Source: Branchiostoma lanceolatum (taxonomy: Eukaryota; Chordata; Leptocardii; Amphioxiformes; Branchiostomatidae). From it: 64,000 nucleotides of DNA. The stretch spans positions 36,773,193-36,837,192 of the forward strand of contig NC_089723.1 in assembly GCF_035083965.1 (NCBI RefSeq), read 5' to 3'. Below, one piece after another: positions 1 through 55,200 of this stretch (position 1 is its first letter; the number at the start of each line of letters is the position of its first letter). The translations under genes were made by a program, and so were the position numbers. The notes beneath the pieces were generated by a model. That model did not search any database and was not told the origin of the DNA. It saw only the letters and a program-made list of their open reading frames with translations.

Positions 1-1
1 A

Positions 2-27042
<27,041 letters not shown>

Positions 27043-27404
27043 CGAAAGCGTCTGTCCTCAAGCATCTTTATACATTTTCCAACTTAAGTGGGAAAGGAAT
27101 CGAAACGTAGGTGTTGAAAAAAAGCCATTTCCGACAGATGAAAGACACAGTATAGTTAGCCATATATAGTGTATTTACATGTATAGAAACAAACACACTG
27201 TCTTTTGTAACATAGACTTGTCTCCTCGATCATGTCTTTTCATGCATTTTCACTCAAAAATTAGATTAGCAACTAACAAAATCAGCAATTAGCAAAATCA
27301 GCAATCAACCTGTCCATTCTTTATGACCACGAAAGAAGTGAGCTCGTTAAAGAAACAATTCTTCATGATTCTCCCAAAGACAACAATCAAATCTTGCTTG
27401 TCCT

Positions 27405-28585
27405 TTGTTTAATATACCAACATACTGAAAATCATAAAGATCCATCCACAACTTCTCGAGTTATGCTTTTTACTAACACACAAGAACGCATATGTTTGTA
27501 TCGAAAAGACTAGTTGGCGTCCTTCATTTAGTGATTCATAACTGAACAGACCAATGGTCGCACTTGGCACACAGATCCTTACGATTTAGGCTCATTCAGA
27601 CTTGTCGGGTAGTTGTGAACCAACCCTATAGCGCTCACTTCAATACTGAAAGTCAAAAAAATCCATCCACAACTTCTCGAGTTATGCTTTTTACGAATAC
27701 ACAAGAAACGCACGTGTTTGTATAAAAAAAGAGCAATAGGCGTCCTGTCTTAAGTGATTCATAACTGGACAGACCACTATCAATGGCCGACCTGGGGCAC
27801 ACAGATCCTTGCGATTAAGGCTCATTCAGCCTTGTCGGGTAGTAGTCAATAGTTTTCAGTATTCAAGTGAGCGTTATAGGGTTTATAACGCTCACTTCAA
27901 TACTGAAAATTATAAATATCTATCCACAATTTCTCGAGTTATGCTTTTTACGAATACACAAGAAACGCACGTGTTTGTATAAAAAAAAGCAATAGGCGTA
28001 CTTCATTCAGTGATTCATAACTGAACAGACCCGTGGTCGCTCTGGGGCACACGGACCCTTGCGATTCATGCTCATGCAGCCCTGTCGGGTAGTAGTCAAC
28101 CAACCCTATAACGCTCACTTCAATACTGAAAATTATAGATATCTATCCACAACTTCTTAAGTTATGCTTTTTACGAATACACAAGAAACGCACGTGTTTG
28201 TATAGAAAAAGAGCAACAGGCGTCCTGTCTTAAGTGATTCATAACTGGACAGGTCACTATCAATGGTCGCACTGGGGGGCACACAGATCCCTGCGATTAA
28301 GGCTCATTCAGCCTTGTCGGGTAGTAGTCAACCAACCCTATAACGCTCACTACAATACTGAAAATCATAAAGATCCATCCACAACTTCTCAAGTTATGCT
28401 TTTTACGAATACACAAGAAACGCACGTGTTTGTATAGAAAAAGAGCAATAGGCGTCCTGTCTTAAGTGATTCATAACTGCACAGACCACTATCAATGGCC
28501 GACCTGGGGCACACAGATCCTTGCGATTCAGGCCCATTCAGCCGGGTAGTAGTCAAACAACCCTGTAACGCCCACTTCAGTGCTG
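27405..28585. repeat. Satellite-like tandem array, five units of 221-257 bp
   Basis: A unit marked by AACTTCTCGAGTTATGCTTT, then ACACAAGAAACGCACG, TCATAACTGAACAG and GTCGGGTAGTAGTCAACC, recurs with the marker at about 27454, 27674, 27931, 28154 and 28386. Unit length varies through small indels. No ORF or RNA gene is evident inside. It lies downstream of the EGF/MAM gene; a role as 3' UTR cannot be excluded. Confidence 0.85.
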
Positions 28586-29224
28586 TACGACAGCATCCTA
28601 TTATCTACCAACTGGCCGCCCAGCTGCTACCCTGAGCACTGGGGCTTATGCACAGAAAAATATCAGTTGCCATTGACATGTTGGATGACTATCTTATTCT
28701 TCTTCCATTACCTTTACCAGGTAGAGTTCAGACAATCATCTGGAGAAATTGGTAGCTTTAAAACAACCATCTGGAGAGAGTGCTAGCTTTCAGACAATCA
28801 GCAGGAGAAAGTGCCTCCGGGCGCAACTGATATAGATCATTATTGAGGCATACCAACACGACAGATAGTGATGTTGATAAAGCCTGAGGCAAAACATTTC
28901 AGACGCTTTTCTTTGAGTTGATTAAAACTACCGTCTGTTTGACTTTATACTGTTATGAGATGTGCACAACCAACGGTCGATTAAAAATTAGATCTCAAGG
29001 AGCAAGTGGTTTAAAAAGTTAACTCCGAAGGAGAGATCTGAATATGTTTCCTGCGCATTTCACGTGGGAGACCACTCGGTTTGTGTGTTGGGTGAGGTAG
29101 GGGTCAGTAAGGTCAGTAACTTAATGAATATGCGTGGCTATGTTTAGTTAAATCAGGTTGGGGCAGTTGTCTAAGTACAATCTCAGCCATCGTATGCATT
29201 CACACTGGCTTGCAGAACAACGAT
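28586..29224. other. Intergenic stretch before the SLC35G-like gene
   Basis: No coding region found. It presumably holds the promoter and 5' UTR of the transporter gene; no clear TATA box or initiator was identified. Confidence 0.5.
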
Positions 29225-30241
29225 ATGGCGACATCGAAAACTCATTATAAGGACAGTTCGGAAGATTCCAGCCCTTCCAAGACAGCGGTTTATCGGGACT
29301 CTGCCGTGAGTCTGCTGTTGTCAGTGTCCTGTGCGTTGTTGAGCGCCTTGGCAGCACAGTTCATGAGGTTAAGTAGTCAGGCAGGTGTGCCCGGACTACA
29401 GCTCATATTCCTCATGAAACTCGCGCAACTCATCTTCTATCTCGTCGTCCTGCCGATCTACAAACCAAAGCTGACGACTGAAGACACACCACAGGCGATG
29501 GTCCTGTTCCTGTCAGCAGTGACGGACAACTTGGGGACCATCTTTGCATTCCTGTCTTTTGCCTTCGTGGTGCCAGGGATCGCTTTCGGTGTCATCCAAG
29601 GGTCGATACCATTTTCCACTGCCTGTGTTGCATTCATTTTCCTGAAAGAACGTGTAGGAGTCCTGGACTCGTGTGGGATCCTTTGCTGCGCAGCAGGGGT
29701 CATCCTTGTCGCGTTTGGGATGAGCATGGATGACGAATCGTCTTCACGGGGGCTCACAATCAGCATTCTACTGCCAATCGCAGCAGCTTTCACCAAGGGT
29801 CCGAATAACGTCATCATGAGGTTTCTTATCGGAGTTCAGGGAGTGTCTGTACTGACGGTGATGTTTTACGCTCAGCTGCTGGGCACGGTGGTGCTGCTGG
29901 TTCTGACGTACGCGTTTGAGACCCCGCGGTGGACAATGTCGGGGCGAACAGTGGGATACGTCATCGGGCTATGTCTATGCGACACTTTCGCGTCTCTGTT
30001 CGTCAAACTTATACTTAAGGTGGAAAAGGCCGGCGTTGTGGCGACCTTATTGACACTCGTCATACCTTTTACTATCCTGTTGGACTACCCTTTTCAGTCG
30101 CACTTCCCTGACGCCATGGAACTCGGCGGTATAACACTTGTAGTGCTGGGTACCGCCGTGGCGGGAGGGCGCGCGTGGTGGGTGAATCGTCAGAAGATGC
30201 GCCAGAAAATTCTTTTAGAAAAGATGAATTTCAGCAAGTGA
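29225..30241 (+). CDS. SLC35G-like transporter (DMT superfamily, two EamA domains), intronless
   Basis: A single exon of 338 residues from ATG 29225. Ten hydrophobic segments are spread over the protein, in two EamA-type halves (residues ~25-155 and ~165-315). The N-terminus is short and Ser-rich; the C-terminus is basic and ends K-M-N-F-S-K. Features such as the conserved G-x-x-x-x-x-x-P stretch at VVPGIAFGVIQGSIPF and the following LKERVG match SLC35G/TMEM20-type members, which sit in membranes of the secretory pathway or plasma membrane. The substrate cannot be told. The open frame extends 15 bases upstream only through a TTG. The lack of introns beside intron-rich neighbours suggests a retrocopy or an ancestral intronless state. 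Confidence 0.85.
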   Translation: MATSKTHYKDSSEDSSPSKTAVYRDSAVSLLLSVSCALLSALAAQFMRLSSQAGVPGLQLIFLMKLAQLIFYLVVLPIYKPKLTTEDTPQAMVLFLSAVTDNLGTIFAFLSFAFVVPGIAFGVIQGSIPFSTACVAFIFLKERVGVLDSCGILCCAAGVILVAFGMSMDDESSSRGLTISILLPIAAAFTKGPNNVIMRFLIGVQGVSVLTVMFYAQLLGTVVLLVLTYAFETPRWTMSGRTVGYVIGLCLCDTFASLFVKLILKVEKAGVVATLLTLVIPFTILLDYPFQSHFPDAMELGGITLVVLGTAVAGGRAWWVNRQKMRQKILLEKMNFSK

Positions 30242-30298
30242 ACGCAGCAGCGAAGTACAACTAGCAGGGTGATAAAACGACAATAATGTATGTAGCGT

Positions 30299-30556
30299 AA
30301 CATCGTCCAATATCGTGTGACATCGTGCAACATCGAGTAACATCGTGCAATATCGGGTGACATCGTGCAGCATCGGGTGACATCGTGTGACATCGTGCAA
30401 CATCGAGTAACATCGTGCAGTATCGGGTGACATCGTGCAACATCGGGTGACATCGTGCAACATCGGGTGACATCGTACAACATCGGGTATCGTCGTACAA
30501 CATCGGGTGACATTGTGCAACATCGGGTGACATCATGTGATATCGTGAAACATCAG
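30299..30556. repeat. Minisatellite of a 20-bp unit
   Basis: Units built from CATCGTGCAACATCGGGTGA and variants recur about 13 times directly after the transporter stop codon, so the array may lie in its 3' UTR. Open frames on the minus strand across it are compositional artefacts. Confidence 0.88.
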
Positions 30557-33204
30557 ACGAATTTCTGAACACGCCATCTTTTTAATAGAATTGATAAAGT
30601 ACCCCCGAACAATGAAATTTCATCTGTAAAGTTATGTAATTACGTATACATCTTGTGGCAGTAGTTCAAAAATGGGGGATAATAACTTGAGAAGACCACT
30701 GTTATGGTACTTCAAAGATATTTCAAATGTGTATTTTTCGAGTACAGAATGTAAATCGATTGTTTTACTGAAGGAAATACATTACGATTGCTTAAAAGTG
30801 TTGCAATCATTGTTGTAGTTGTTGTCGCATTTCAGCACGACACAATTCTAATCCCCTCATTATAAATGCCACTTTGACACAGAAGTTGTATAAAGTATAA
30901 CCATATCACCGTCTAAATGTTTTGCTACAAACGCCCAACGCTGTTTAGATTCACTACGAAACTTTTCTGCGGTAACTACAACACCCCGGCAACATGTAGC
31001 ACACTTTCGCGGACGAGAGGGGAAAGTCCGATGAAGAAATACTTTGATCTCCAATTAATTAACATAGCAGGCGTGCATGGCAACAATCAGAACCAGGCAT
31101 CGCACAGACACGGCCGTGTTGACATAAACCTCAAGTGTTTAAGATAGAGTTTGCGCAAAGCAATTAATAGAGTTTGCGTTCTGTTTCTTTCTGTAGATAA
31201 AGCCTCCTTCTGCAAACTGATTTTGTGAGCTCGTTTGAATAAGAGTTGATAAATGAAGGATATTAGATGAATGTGTGAGTGACCCGGTCACATATAAGAA
31301 CCATTAGATTACCATTCACAAGTTTAATACAAGTACACGTTTGAACTTTTGATGCCCTCAATAAGCTAACTCTGCATACCGTTGTCGCTGAGCAAGGATA
31401 AAGAAGTATGTTACAACTGTCACCTAAGGCAATACTCTCGACAGTTTTAAGTGTCCAAAGGGGAAAGAGGAATGTAGCCTTTTTTTACTAGTCGGTGCTA
31501 TATTCTCTGACGCTTTCAAAATACATACGTCGGGTAGTGCTAATCTCCGAGCAGATGTAAGGGTTCTCTGGGCTCAGTGTCTCAAGTCTGATTTTGTCAA
31601 ATTTAGGAGGAGGCCAAACCTTAAAAATGTTATGCAAGAAAAAAGTACTACATGTTGGCAAAACAAACCTAAAACTTTGAGAATGAGCGGGATCCTTACA
31701 TGTGTTTAGAGATTAGTGTGTAGCACGTTCTTCCCAGGTAATTGATAACCTCTTCCTCACGCACATTCCTCAACGTCAATACCCAAAACAACACCGTTAA
31801 CGTCCACTTTCATAGTTCTGTCGAGTTGGTACCGCTACATTAACAAAAAACGGAGAAGTTAAAGCGATATACTAATGCAGCATCAGTAATCCCCGAGTTA
31901 TACAAACACACACTTTAAGATGTCCACACATTCTTGAGAGTTCCCCGATAACACCTTATTTCAATGTGGAGGTCTTAGGGCACCCAACGGAATTGAAAAA
32001 AAAAACGATGATACTAAGTAAGATCAAATTTGAACAAATTGACCTCCATTTCAATGACATTCATTCGTCTCAGACTGTCTATACTGTGCAAATTAGAAGA
32101 CTCGTGTGGTGAAAACATAGCCATGGCACCTCTTCAAAGGACCGGCCTGTTATGAAAACTGTACCAAAAGTGACAAAACATCTACTTTAGGCGTGGTTCG
32201 CCGGTACGTGTGGGTTTTCAAGTGGACTGTAACGTCATAGTGTTGGTGCATTACTCGGAACTGACTTCAGGGGACTTAGATCAGGTGAGTTTTCCACATT
32301 TGTAACGGTTTTAGCTACTTATACTCCATATACTATAACCTGGGTATCATGTACTTAGACATGATGCTGTAGGTAAATGTTTTGTACCTTTAAAACTACA
32401 TTCAAGTGGTGTCCAAATCCTGAAATCAACGCTGACGCCAGTAGTTTGGTATCAGGCACACAAAATGTCGTCGATAATACCGTGGCTTTGGTATTCCATG
32501 TTAAATGTAGTTAAGTTTATATGTGTATACATTAATCAGCCATATGAAGAAAAGGCTGGCTTTTGCTTTCACCTCCGCAACAATTTGTTCTTTGGATCCG
32601 ACAAAGAGCTTGAAAAGTTGCGACTTTTGATGAATTATTTCTTAATCATTGGGTCCAAACTTTCATAATAGATGACTAGCCGTGTCAAAGGCGGGCATCT
32701 CGGCTTAGATTTTACCAATTAACACCGACTTAGTGACACCACGCGAATATCTGAATGCACATGACTCCAGCGGTAGAGAGAATGGAGTGAAAGGATTTGC
32801 TTTTACAAACATGATGAGAACGTGTTGACACGAATTCCCCACGCCAGCAGCAACATGCCAACGGGCACGAAATAAATTTGAGTATTTGTCTCCACGTTTT
32901 TTAACAACTTCCTACAACACTTATGTATTCATAGCAGTGTGTGTTCCTTACTCATAGAGGTTGCTAAGAGCGCTTCAATACAAGCATCAAAGTTTTATAA
33001 TGTCAACATCAACAATACGTTCTTCTTTCAAACAATTGCTAAGAGTATAGCTATGTACTACTAGGTAGTATAATTCTGCATCACTGTAGAGCTCTGTATA
33101 CCTTCTGTGAGGCAAAAGAAAATGAACCATTTCTTCGCATTTTGTCAATTTGCAGTGCGTTGCCAATGAGCAGATTCAAGAGACGTTAAATCTGAGCTGC
33201 CGAG
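30557..33204. other. Intergenic region, AT-rich, no gene seen
   Basis: I found no exon-like reading frame. Positions 32465-33204 resemble 51430-52157 upstream of the paralogous gene (shared GAAGAAAAGGCTGGC, ATTTCTTAATCATT, TTCCTACAACACTTA), so the duplication included the 5' flank. A promoter is expected there, but no core element was recognised. Confidence 0.55.
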
Positions 33205-48720
<15,516 letters not shown>

Positions 48721-51102
48721 GGTATATGTTATTGAAAAGGGTCCAGTCTTATAAATCAAATTATTCCCATCATAATGCCTTTTCTGTATAATTATACGAC
48801 AAAGTTGAGATTTTCTACATTTTTTTTAAGTTTACAATTTGAATGTTTGACTGAAAGACGCTTGATTATTGTCAGTTATGGCACCATATAAGACCAAAAA
48901 TTCACAATTATTCACATACCTTTTATCATAAATCTCACACTTTCCATGCTACAGACTCCAAATTTTCAGGAATTCGAGATCAGGCTCAGATAGAAAAGAG
49001 AAATTGCACGAGAAAATTATCAGCACATTATGCTAATTAAGCCTAATTAGTATGCGTTTCTGATGAGTCAAAAGTCTCCAAATACAATGCTAGTTGTATA
49101 GAAAGACACTTAGCTGACAAATGAAACCAAAGCCCTGGATCAATTTGGATGCTTGTTATTAAACTGGGAAATGTTGTTTCCTGGGAATAACCGTAACCAT
49201 AAACCAATGTAGATAGTCCCCGCTGTCCTCTGCCAGGACTTTGAAAGCTGAATTGACCCCTAGACCTCATAAACCAATTAAGAGCCATGGGGAGTCCAGC
49301 CATGTCTACAGCCAGAAAACAAAGGCCTTGCATCACCACACAAAACAGATCGATATTTGCTTATTACTGACCGTTTCAGTTTGAAAAAATGATACAAAGC
49401 GTTGACCAGATTTTCCGTTATTTTGTCATTTTTGAATTCAATGCAATCTTGCTCTGTACTTGCCTGAGTTTTACAGAAATGTCAATATCATTGATAAAAG
49501 CTAGTTGGTGTGTTATTCTCATATAAGAACTGCTGTCATCAATCTGCAAGATCATAATTACTGCTGCAGTCACCATCGGACGATGTTTCCCTACAACTTT
49601 TTCCCTACCAGGCTGGGCATTATTTTATAGTCTGCTTGTTTAAGGAAAGTAGGCTTATTCGATTTTTATGTGAAAAACTAAAACTTTTATCTATTGTTTC
49701 TCCATTTCAAAGTGTATTGAAGAGTAACTACTTGGTACTCTACTGTGGCTTAGCCCAGCCCCAGCACCCATGTGCACGGCATGCCAGTCTGTGGTGGACT
49801 GAGCCCAGACAGTTTACACTAGCCGAATTTATTGGATTGTTTTATAGTGGAACCTCCCTCTTTAAGTAAAAAAATGTAGTCTATTTAGTTTTAATTGAAA
49901 ACAAAATGTGCAAATCAGATTAACAACCAAAATATACAAATGGATACACTTGTTTAAGAGCACATAATACCTAACCTCTGCTATACAAGGTTGTCACAAG
50001 TATTAATCTACATACAAGAAAGCCTGTAAAACAAACTGTGCTATACGCATAATTATTTACACAAAATATTGCAATTAACACTGTGCCGTTTCCAGCTACG
50101 TGTATGATTGCAAAATTCATTTTGATATCATGGCTGTTGTGACAAGTCACAAAAACAAATGCAGCTAATGGATATTGTATTCAAACAAGAGGGACATTCG
50201 CTTTTTGAACATTTAATCAAGTATTGCATAAAGATGGATCTGAACTGACAACCTGATGAAAGCCACTCATGTATGTCTGCAACAATTTACATTTACAATG
50301 CCTGTGTCTGTTTTTGTCTGGAAAAAAACAATGCAGTAATACTAATAGTTTTAAAATGTTATGCTTTAAGTCTCAATCATTTTGCTAATTATTAAGCAGA
50401 TGTGCTAATTAACTGTTCACCGGCAAGTCACAATGTGATGTCTGCAAGTCATAAGAACTGACTCATGCCCTCAGATGCAATCTTTGAACTCATTATTGAT
50501 ATCTTTATTATCTACATTTATCAATTAATTAGGAAAGTATCCCAAATAGGCTTATTATGATATGTATGGCATGCCTTCTTGCACTTGACTTTGCTATCCT
50601 CTACTTGACGTCTGATGGTGCCAAATCCATCTGTATTTAACTATCGTGTCATCTCGAAGGCAAGACTTCTTGATAGGCATAGGACCATGTTCCAGCACCA
50701 GGACATAAGTGAATTCATCATTGTAAACCCGACTACTGCCGGTATCGTCAAGTGCAGTAAGACACAATCCTATGTCTTTGCACAACTGTCCTGGTTTTAA
50801 AAAAAAGTTAGTTCAAACTTCAAATATTCGTCAATTTGTGTGGTACGTAGATTTGGCTCTGCTTTCTGTCTGATATATAACGTTATTATTGAGCCCAAAA
50901 GGTGGAGCGCACTTTTCAAATAATACAATACTGCCTCTATCACTAGCGGGAGGATATTCCATATTACGACGAAAAAGCGGCGTACGAAAGCGAGGAGTGC
51001 ACGTAAGTAATGCATTTTGCACGTACTTTTCAAGGTTTTCTTCGTCGGCCTGTAACTCCTGTCTGGAGAAACGTAGCAAGATAAGGGCTTTGTAGATTCG
51101 AG
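48721..51102. other. Intergenic region between paralogues, no gene seen
   Basis: AT-rich sequence with only short random frames. It should include the 3' UTR of paralogue A; no AATAAA was found close to the stop. No RNA gene or transposon with clear ends was recognised. Confidence 0.5.
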
Positions 51103-51249
51103 TACGCATGTGCAGTGTCAAAGGTGAAGGCCCCTGAGTACTTTCCACCATGCTGAGACGTAAACAAAGCCCGTCTGGGCATTGTTATGCAAATCGAGAC
51201 AATGGTCGAGACAGTCAGGGGCCTTAACCTTTGGCAATGCACATGCGTA
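51103..51249. mobile_element. Small foldback (MITE-like) element
   Basis: Arms 51103-51137 and 51215-51249 pair as inverted repeats (GCATGTGCAGTGTCAAAGG with CCTTTGGCAATGCACATGC). They share the AAAGTTGAAGGCCCC-type core seen as scattered half-copies at 37030-37640, 39400, 39900 and 60110. Confidence 0.65.
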
Positions 51250-51429
51250 TTGAAGTCTACCAATGCGCTTGTTTCGCTTATAATTATATACAGCAAAGTT
51301 CGAGTGCGACAAACATGTAATTTCCTACAAAGTCATCGACTTGTTCCACAGAGTTGAAGTTCAAATGAGAGGATGTCCGCATATACATTGCCTGTTCTTG
51401 GTAGAAAGGCGAGAAATAATGCAAACTTT

Positions 51430-52157
51430 GCCACAGAATGAGATGCAGCGAAATGTGTTTCGAAAACATGTTGGGATGCATTGAACAAACATGCTGTACG
51501 TTATACATTAATCAGGCATGTGAAGAAAAGGCTGGCATGTTTTCACCTCTGCAACAGTTTGTTATTTGGGTAAAGATGCCCAACAGTTATCGTAAAAAGC
51601 CATGGCTATTGAAGTATTATTTCTTAATCATTAAGTCCAAACTTTCATAATAGATGACTAGCCGTGTCAAAGGTGGGTTCCTCTGCTTATATTGTAACAA
51701 TTAACACCGGCTTAGGGACACCACGCGCGGATCTGAATGCACATTGCTCCAGCGGTAGAGAGAATGGAGTGAACGGATTTACTTTCCAAACACAAAGAAA
51801 ACGTGTTTACACGAATCTTCTACGCCTGCACCAACATGCCAATGGGCACGAAATAAATTTGAATATTTGTGTCCATGTTTCTGAACAACTTCCTACAACA
51901 CTTACAATATTTACAAAAAGTTGCTAAGAGTGCTGCTATACAAGCATTCAAGTTTTAAAATGTCAACATCAGCAATACGTTCTTCCATACAGTTGCTGAG
52001 AATATATTGATAAAACTTGGCATCGCTGCAGATATCTGTAATGTTCTTTAATATTCCTTTTGGTTTGCAAAAGTATGAACTGTTTCTTCGCATTTTATCA
52101 ACTTGTAGTATTTTGCTGAAGGGCAGGTGCAAAAGACGTTAAATCGGAGGTGCCGAA
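51430..52157. repeat. Duplicated 5' flank of paralogue B
   Basis: Aligns with 32500-33204 upstream of paralogue A, including the ~200 bases just before the start codon. This is the left part of the tandem duplication and likely contains the shared promoter, although no core element was identified. Confidence 0.65.
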
Positions 52158-52224
52158 ATGTTTTTCGTCACACTGTTCCACTTCCTTCTGATGCTACCAA
52201 GGAGAAAGGCTGACGAAGGCTCCG
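52158..52224 (+). CDS. Signal peptide exon of paralogue B
   Basis: ATG 52158: [22 protein letters not shown], one codon shorter than its partner at 33205. Ends in phase 1 at GTAAGC and joins 53759. Confidence 0.78.
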
Positions 52225-55200
52225 GTAAGCACTTGGCGGTGTTCTTGAATGACTTGATCCCGAGTGGTAAATATACATGCCTGATGTTACAAGATCTGTT
52301 CAAACACAACATACCTTAACACGACGTCTCCCGGTAACGATGACTCGAGCGATTAATGTTGTAATGACAAAGATTTGTTTGGACAAACAGCACTCAGTGC
52401 CGAGAACATGTCCACGAATAGCTACTTTCTTGGCCTCTTTAGCAGGCTTTATACGGGGCAGGCGTTTTGGAGGCTTATAGTGTGCTATTTTTTCATAGAG
52501 TGGCTTGCAGAAACATGGGACAACCAGAACCGATATATATAATCAGACAAAAAGACATAAGCCAAAAAAAACGACCCGTAGAGTTTGCTGACAACATATA
52601 TGGTATATATATTTTCTTGTATTTGAACTTCGGAAATGTATGGTGATTTACCCAATGTTCCTATGTCCTTATCAACATTCAGATTTCAGATGTAGCAAGT
52701 TTGGAGAATTTTCCCTCTACTTTTACTTGACCGGTAGCATTCGAAAAGTTTTGTTTTTTTTCTTTCTCGCGTACTATTTGTCCTTATCGCTCTCTGGTTT
52801 GACAACAGTATTTGCTATGGTAGATAACAAAGCAAGCGTCCAACAACTAACGCACTTTACTTCGCCGGCTGACAACGCTTGATAAACACAAAGTGTAAAT
52901 AGAGGGACTGGCTACTCCTCGTTGTCTTGACGGGAAATCTAAAATGCTTGTCAAGTTTTTTGTAGTTTGCACCCACATAATCTATGTTGTCGTATTCTAT
53001 CAATCTACATTTGTATATGGCTTAATGTCATACATTAGCTTTTTCTAATACTTGAATGATTCGCGAACAACACTGCTTCTGCAAGCATCCCAACCGGATC
53101 AGTTGAAGCCCACTTGTATCGTTTTAAAATAGACATCAGATTACGCGTGGATTTATTGTGTTGTAAATAGTGGTGTTGAGTGAGCTGTTTGCGTCCTGTG
53201 TGTAACACGTATGGACTGCACATAAAGAAGCACCCTTCAGCATTGTGATTAAGAATATTCAATGACAAGCCACACAATATTACTAAACACCGAAAGAAAT
53301 ACGGAACAGGAATTTAGTTCTTATTTGGCTAATCTAATATTAGATTATATCAAATAAGAACTAAATTCCTGTTCCGTATTTCTTCTGGTGTTTGTGTGAT
53401 CCCCCCCCTTCATCGCGCCGAAGCTACAAACACCTTTGTGAACATGCCAATGATTAAACATCTAAAGCCGGGGTCTTAATTACTGACCCTATAATTCCGG
53501 ACAAATACAGACGCCCGGTATAAGTCCCCTCCGCTACCGGACACACACTGCAGAGCGTTGTTGCACGCACACTGCTAGCTACTGTGTCTCAGATACGTCT
53601 TTTGTAAACCTTCCGAATTTTCTCTCTGAAGAAAACAGTTTCATTCACGTGTGTGTTTCACCTGTCTGATGACACGATGACTGATACCTGTGATAAGAAA
53701 GGGAGAATCCTCTGGGTTCACGTGTGGTTGATTCTCACCGGGGCTGCTGTGTTCGTAGGCCCCCAGGTGCCGATCGCCAGCAACTGTAACTTTGATGGGG
53801 GGCTCCTTTCTCTCTGTGGATTCGATCAGCAAAGCGCTGGTGATGACTTCGACTGGGAAGTCGGCTCTGATCCAGTTCAGGATCTCGGGCTGAGCGGTGA
53901 TCACACTGGTGGAGGTAAGTACGATTTGTCTTTTTTTACTCGGCTTTACGTTTTATAAGATATGTATAAACGACACCCGTCATGAGAGTTTGGGCGTGGT
54001 CGATATGTCCTCAAAACAACAGATGAATTGAATCTTCTTGCTCTAGCACATCATCATCAATCCTCGCTTTAACACAGCTAACTGATTACTCATGAGAAAA
54101 TGTTCGTAGACTAGGAAGATTTTTGGAGCTTTATTGTTACTACATGTATGTTTTTGACCGGTACTTAACGCGCATTGACGTGCGGACGTACAACAGTCGA
54201 AGTCGGAAAGTTTGTCAGTTAAATATGTATACATGTAGCTATAAATCGTGTGGACCATGAGAGTTACAAATGTAATTTTTGGTTTTGTGGATTTTCGCAT
54301 TACCGTTTCTTAATTTTTTGTGTTGTCACCATACTTTGGAATTTCGCTGCTGTTGTTTTGGCTGTTTGTTTACCAGTTTTCAAGAGTTTTTATCAAAGAA
54401 TTGACACATAGTTGTGCCTGCAGTAAGGTTTTGTGTCATTTTCTTTGTAAAGACTGTTTTGATAACACATGGCTCATTAATATTTCTACAAATGTTAACT
54501 TATGCATCTTGAATATGCCTTTTAAAGTATGCAATTTTAGTGGTTCACTATCTTGATATCTTAAAATGTAATGAAAATCGGATACGGTTGGGAGAGGGGC
54601 GTAATATGATGTTGCTATTTGTGATTTGTAACATAAAAGGGTGCTTCATTCATGCACGCTTCACACTTCAGCATAGTGTAGATGGTGTATTGTCCATTGA
54701 TGCTCGTACGAAGCGGCATTGATTTTTTTAAGTAAAGCGTGGGAAATGAACACATACACCTCAGAGGTGACCTTGAAAATTTCGTGTTTTGTTGGGGATG
54801 AGTAATTCAGCAATAAGGGACCGTGATCGTTCTTTGAAAGGTTTATAAATTTCTTCTCAATTCAATGTGAAGTTGGTATTTGATTCCACTGAGAGCAATC
54901 TCGGGTTTCATAGACTAGTATGAAAAAGTTACGAATTCATTTTACAGTAAATATGTTGTTTCTCTGATTATAGGCAAATGGTAAGTTGTCGAAGCCAGGT
55001 GGCATAAACGTTCGTATAGAGACTCATTTCGAAACGATTTTGTACACTCGAGACGTTCCGTCAGAATGCAAGTACATATATATATAAAGTTATTTCATGT
55101 ATTTGTTTTTGCTTTATTCACCACAAAACAAACACAAAACACAACATATTTAGTGGCCCTGTGCCATGGTTTTGAAGCAACAAGACCTGAAATTTCAATT

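Noticed and set aside
27405-28585. CRISPR array
   Set aside because: The repeats are long, directly abutting and variable in length, without unique spacers of constant size, and the genome is eukaryotic.
30190-30572. Several minus-strand frames of about 100 codons
   Set aside because: Generated by the 20-bp minisatellite; the repeated C-C-T-M-S-P-D-type peptides shift frame from unit to unit and have no domain.
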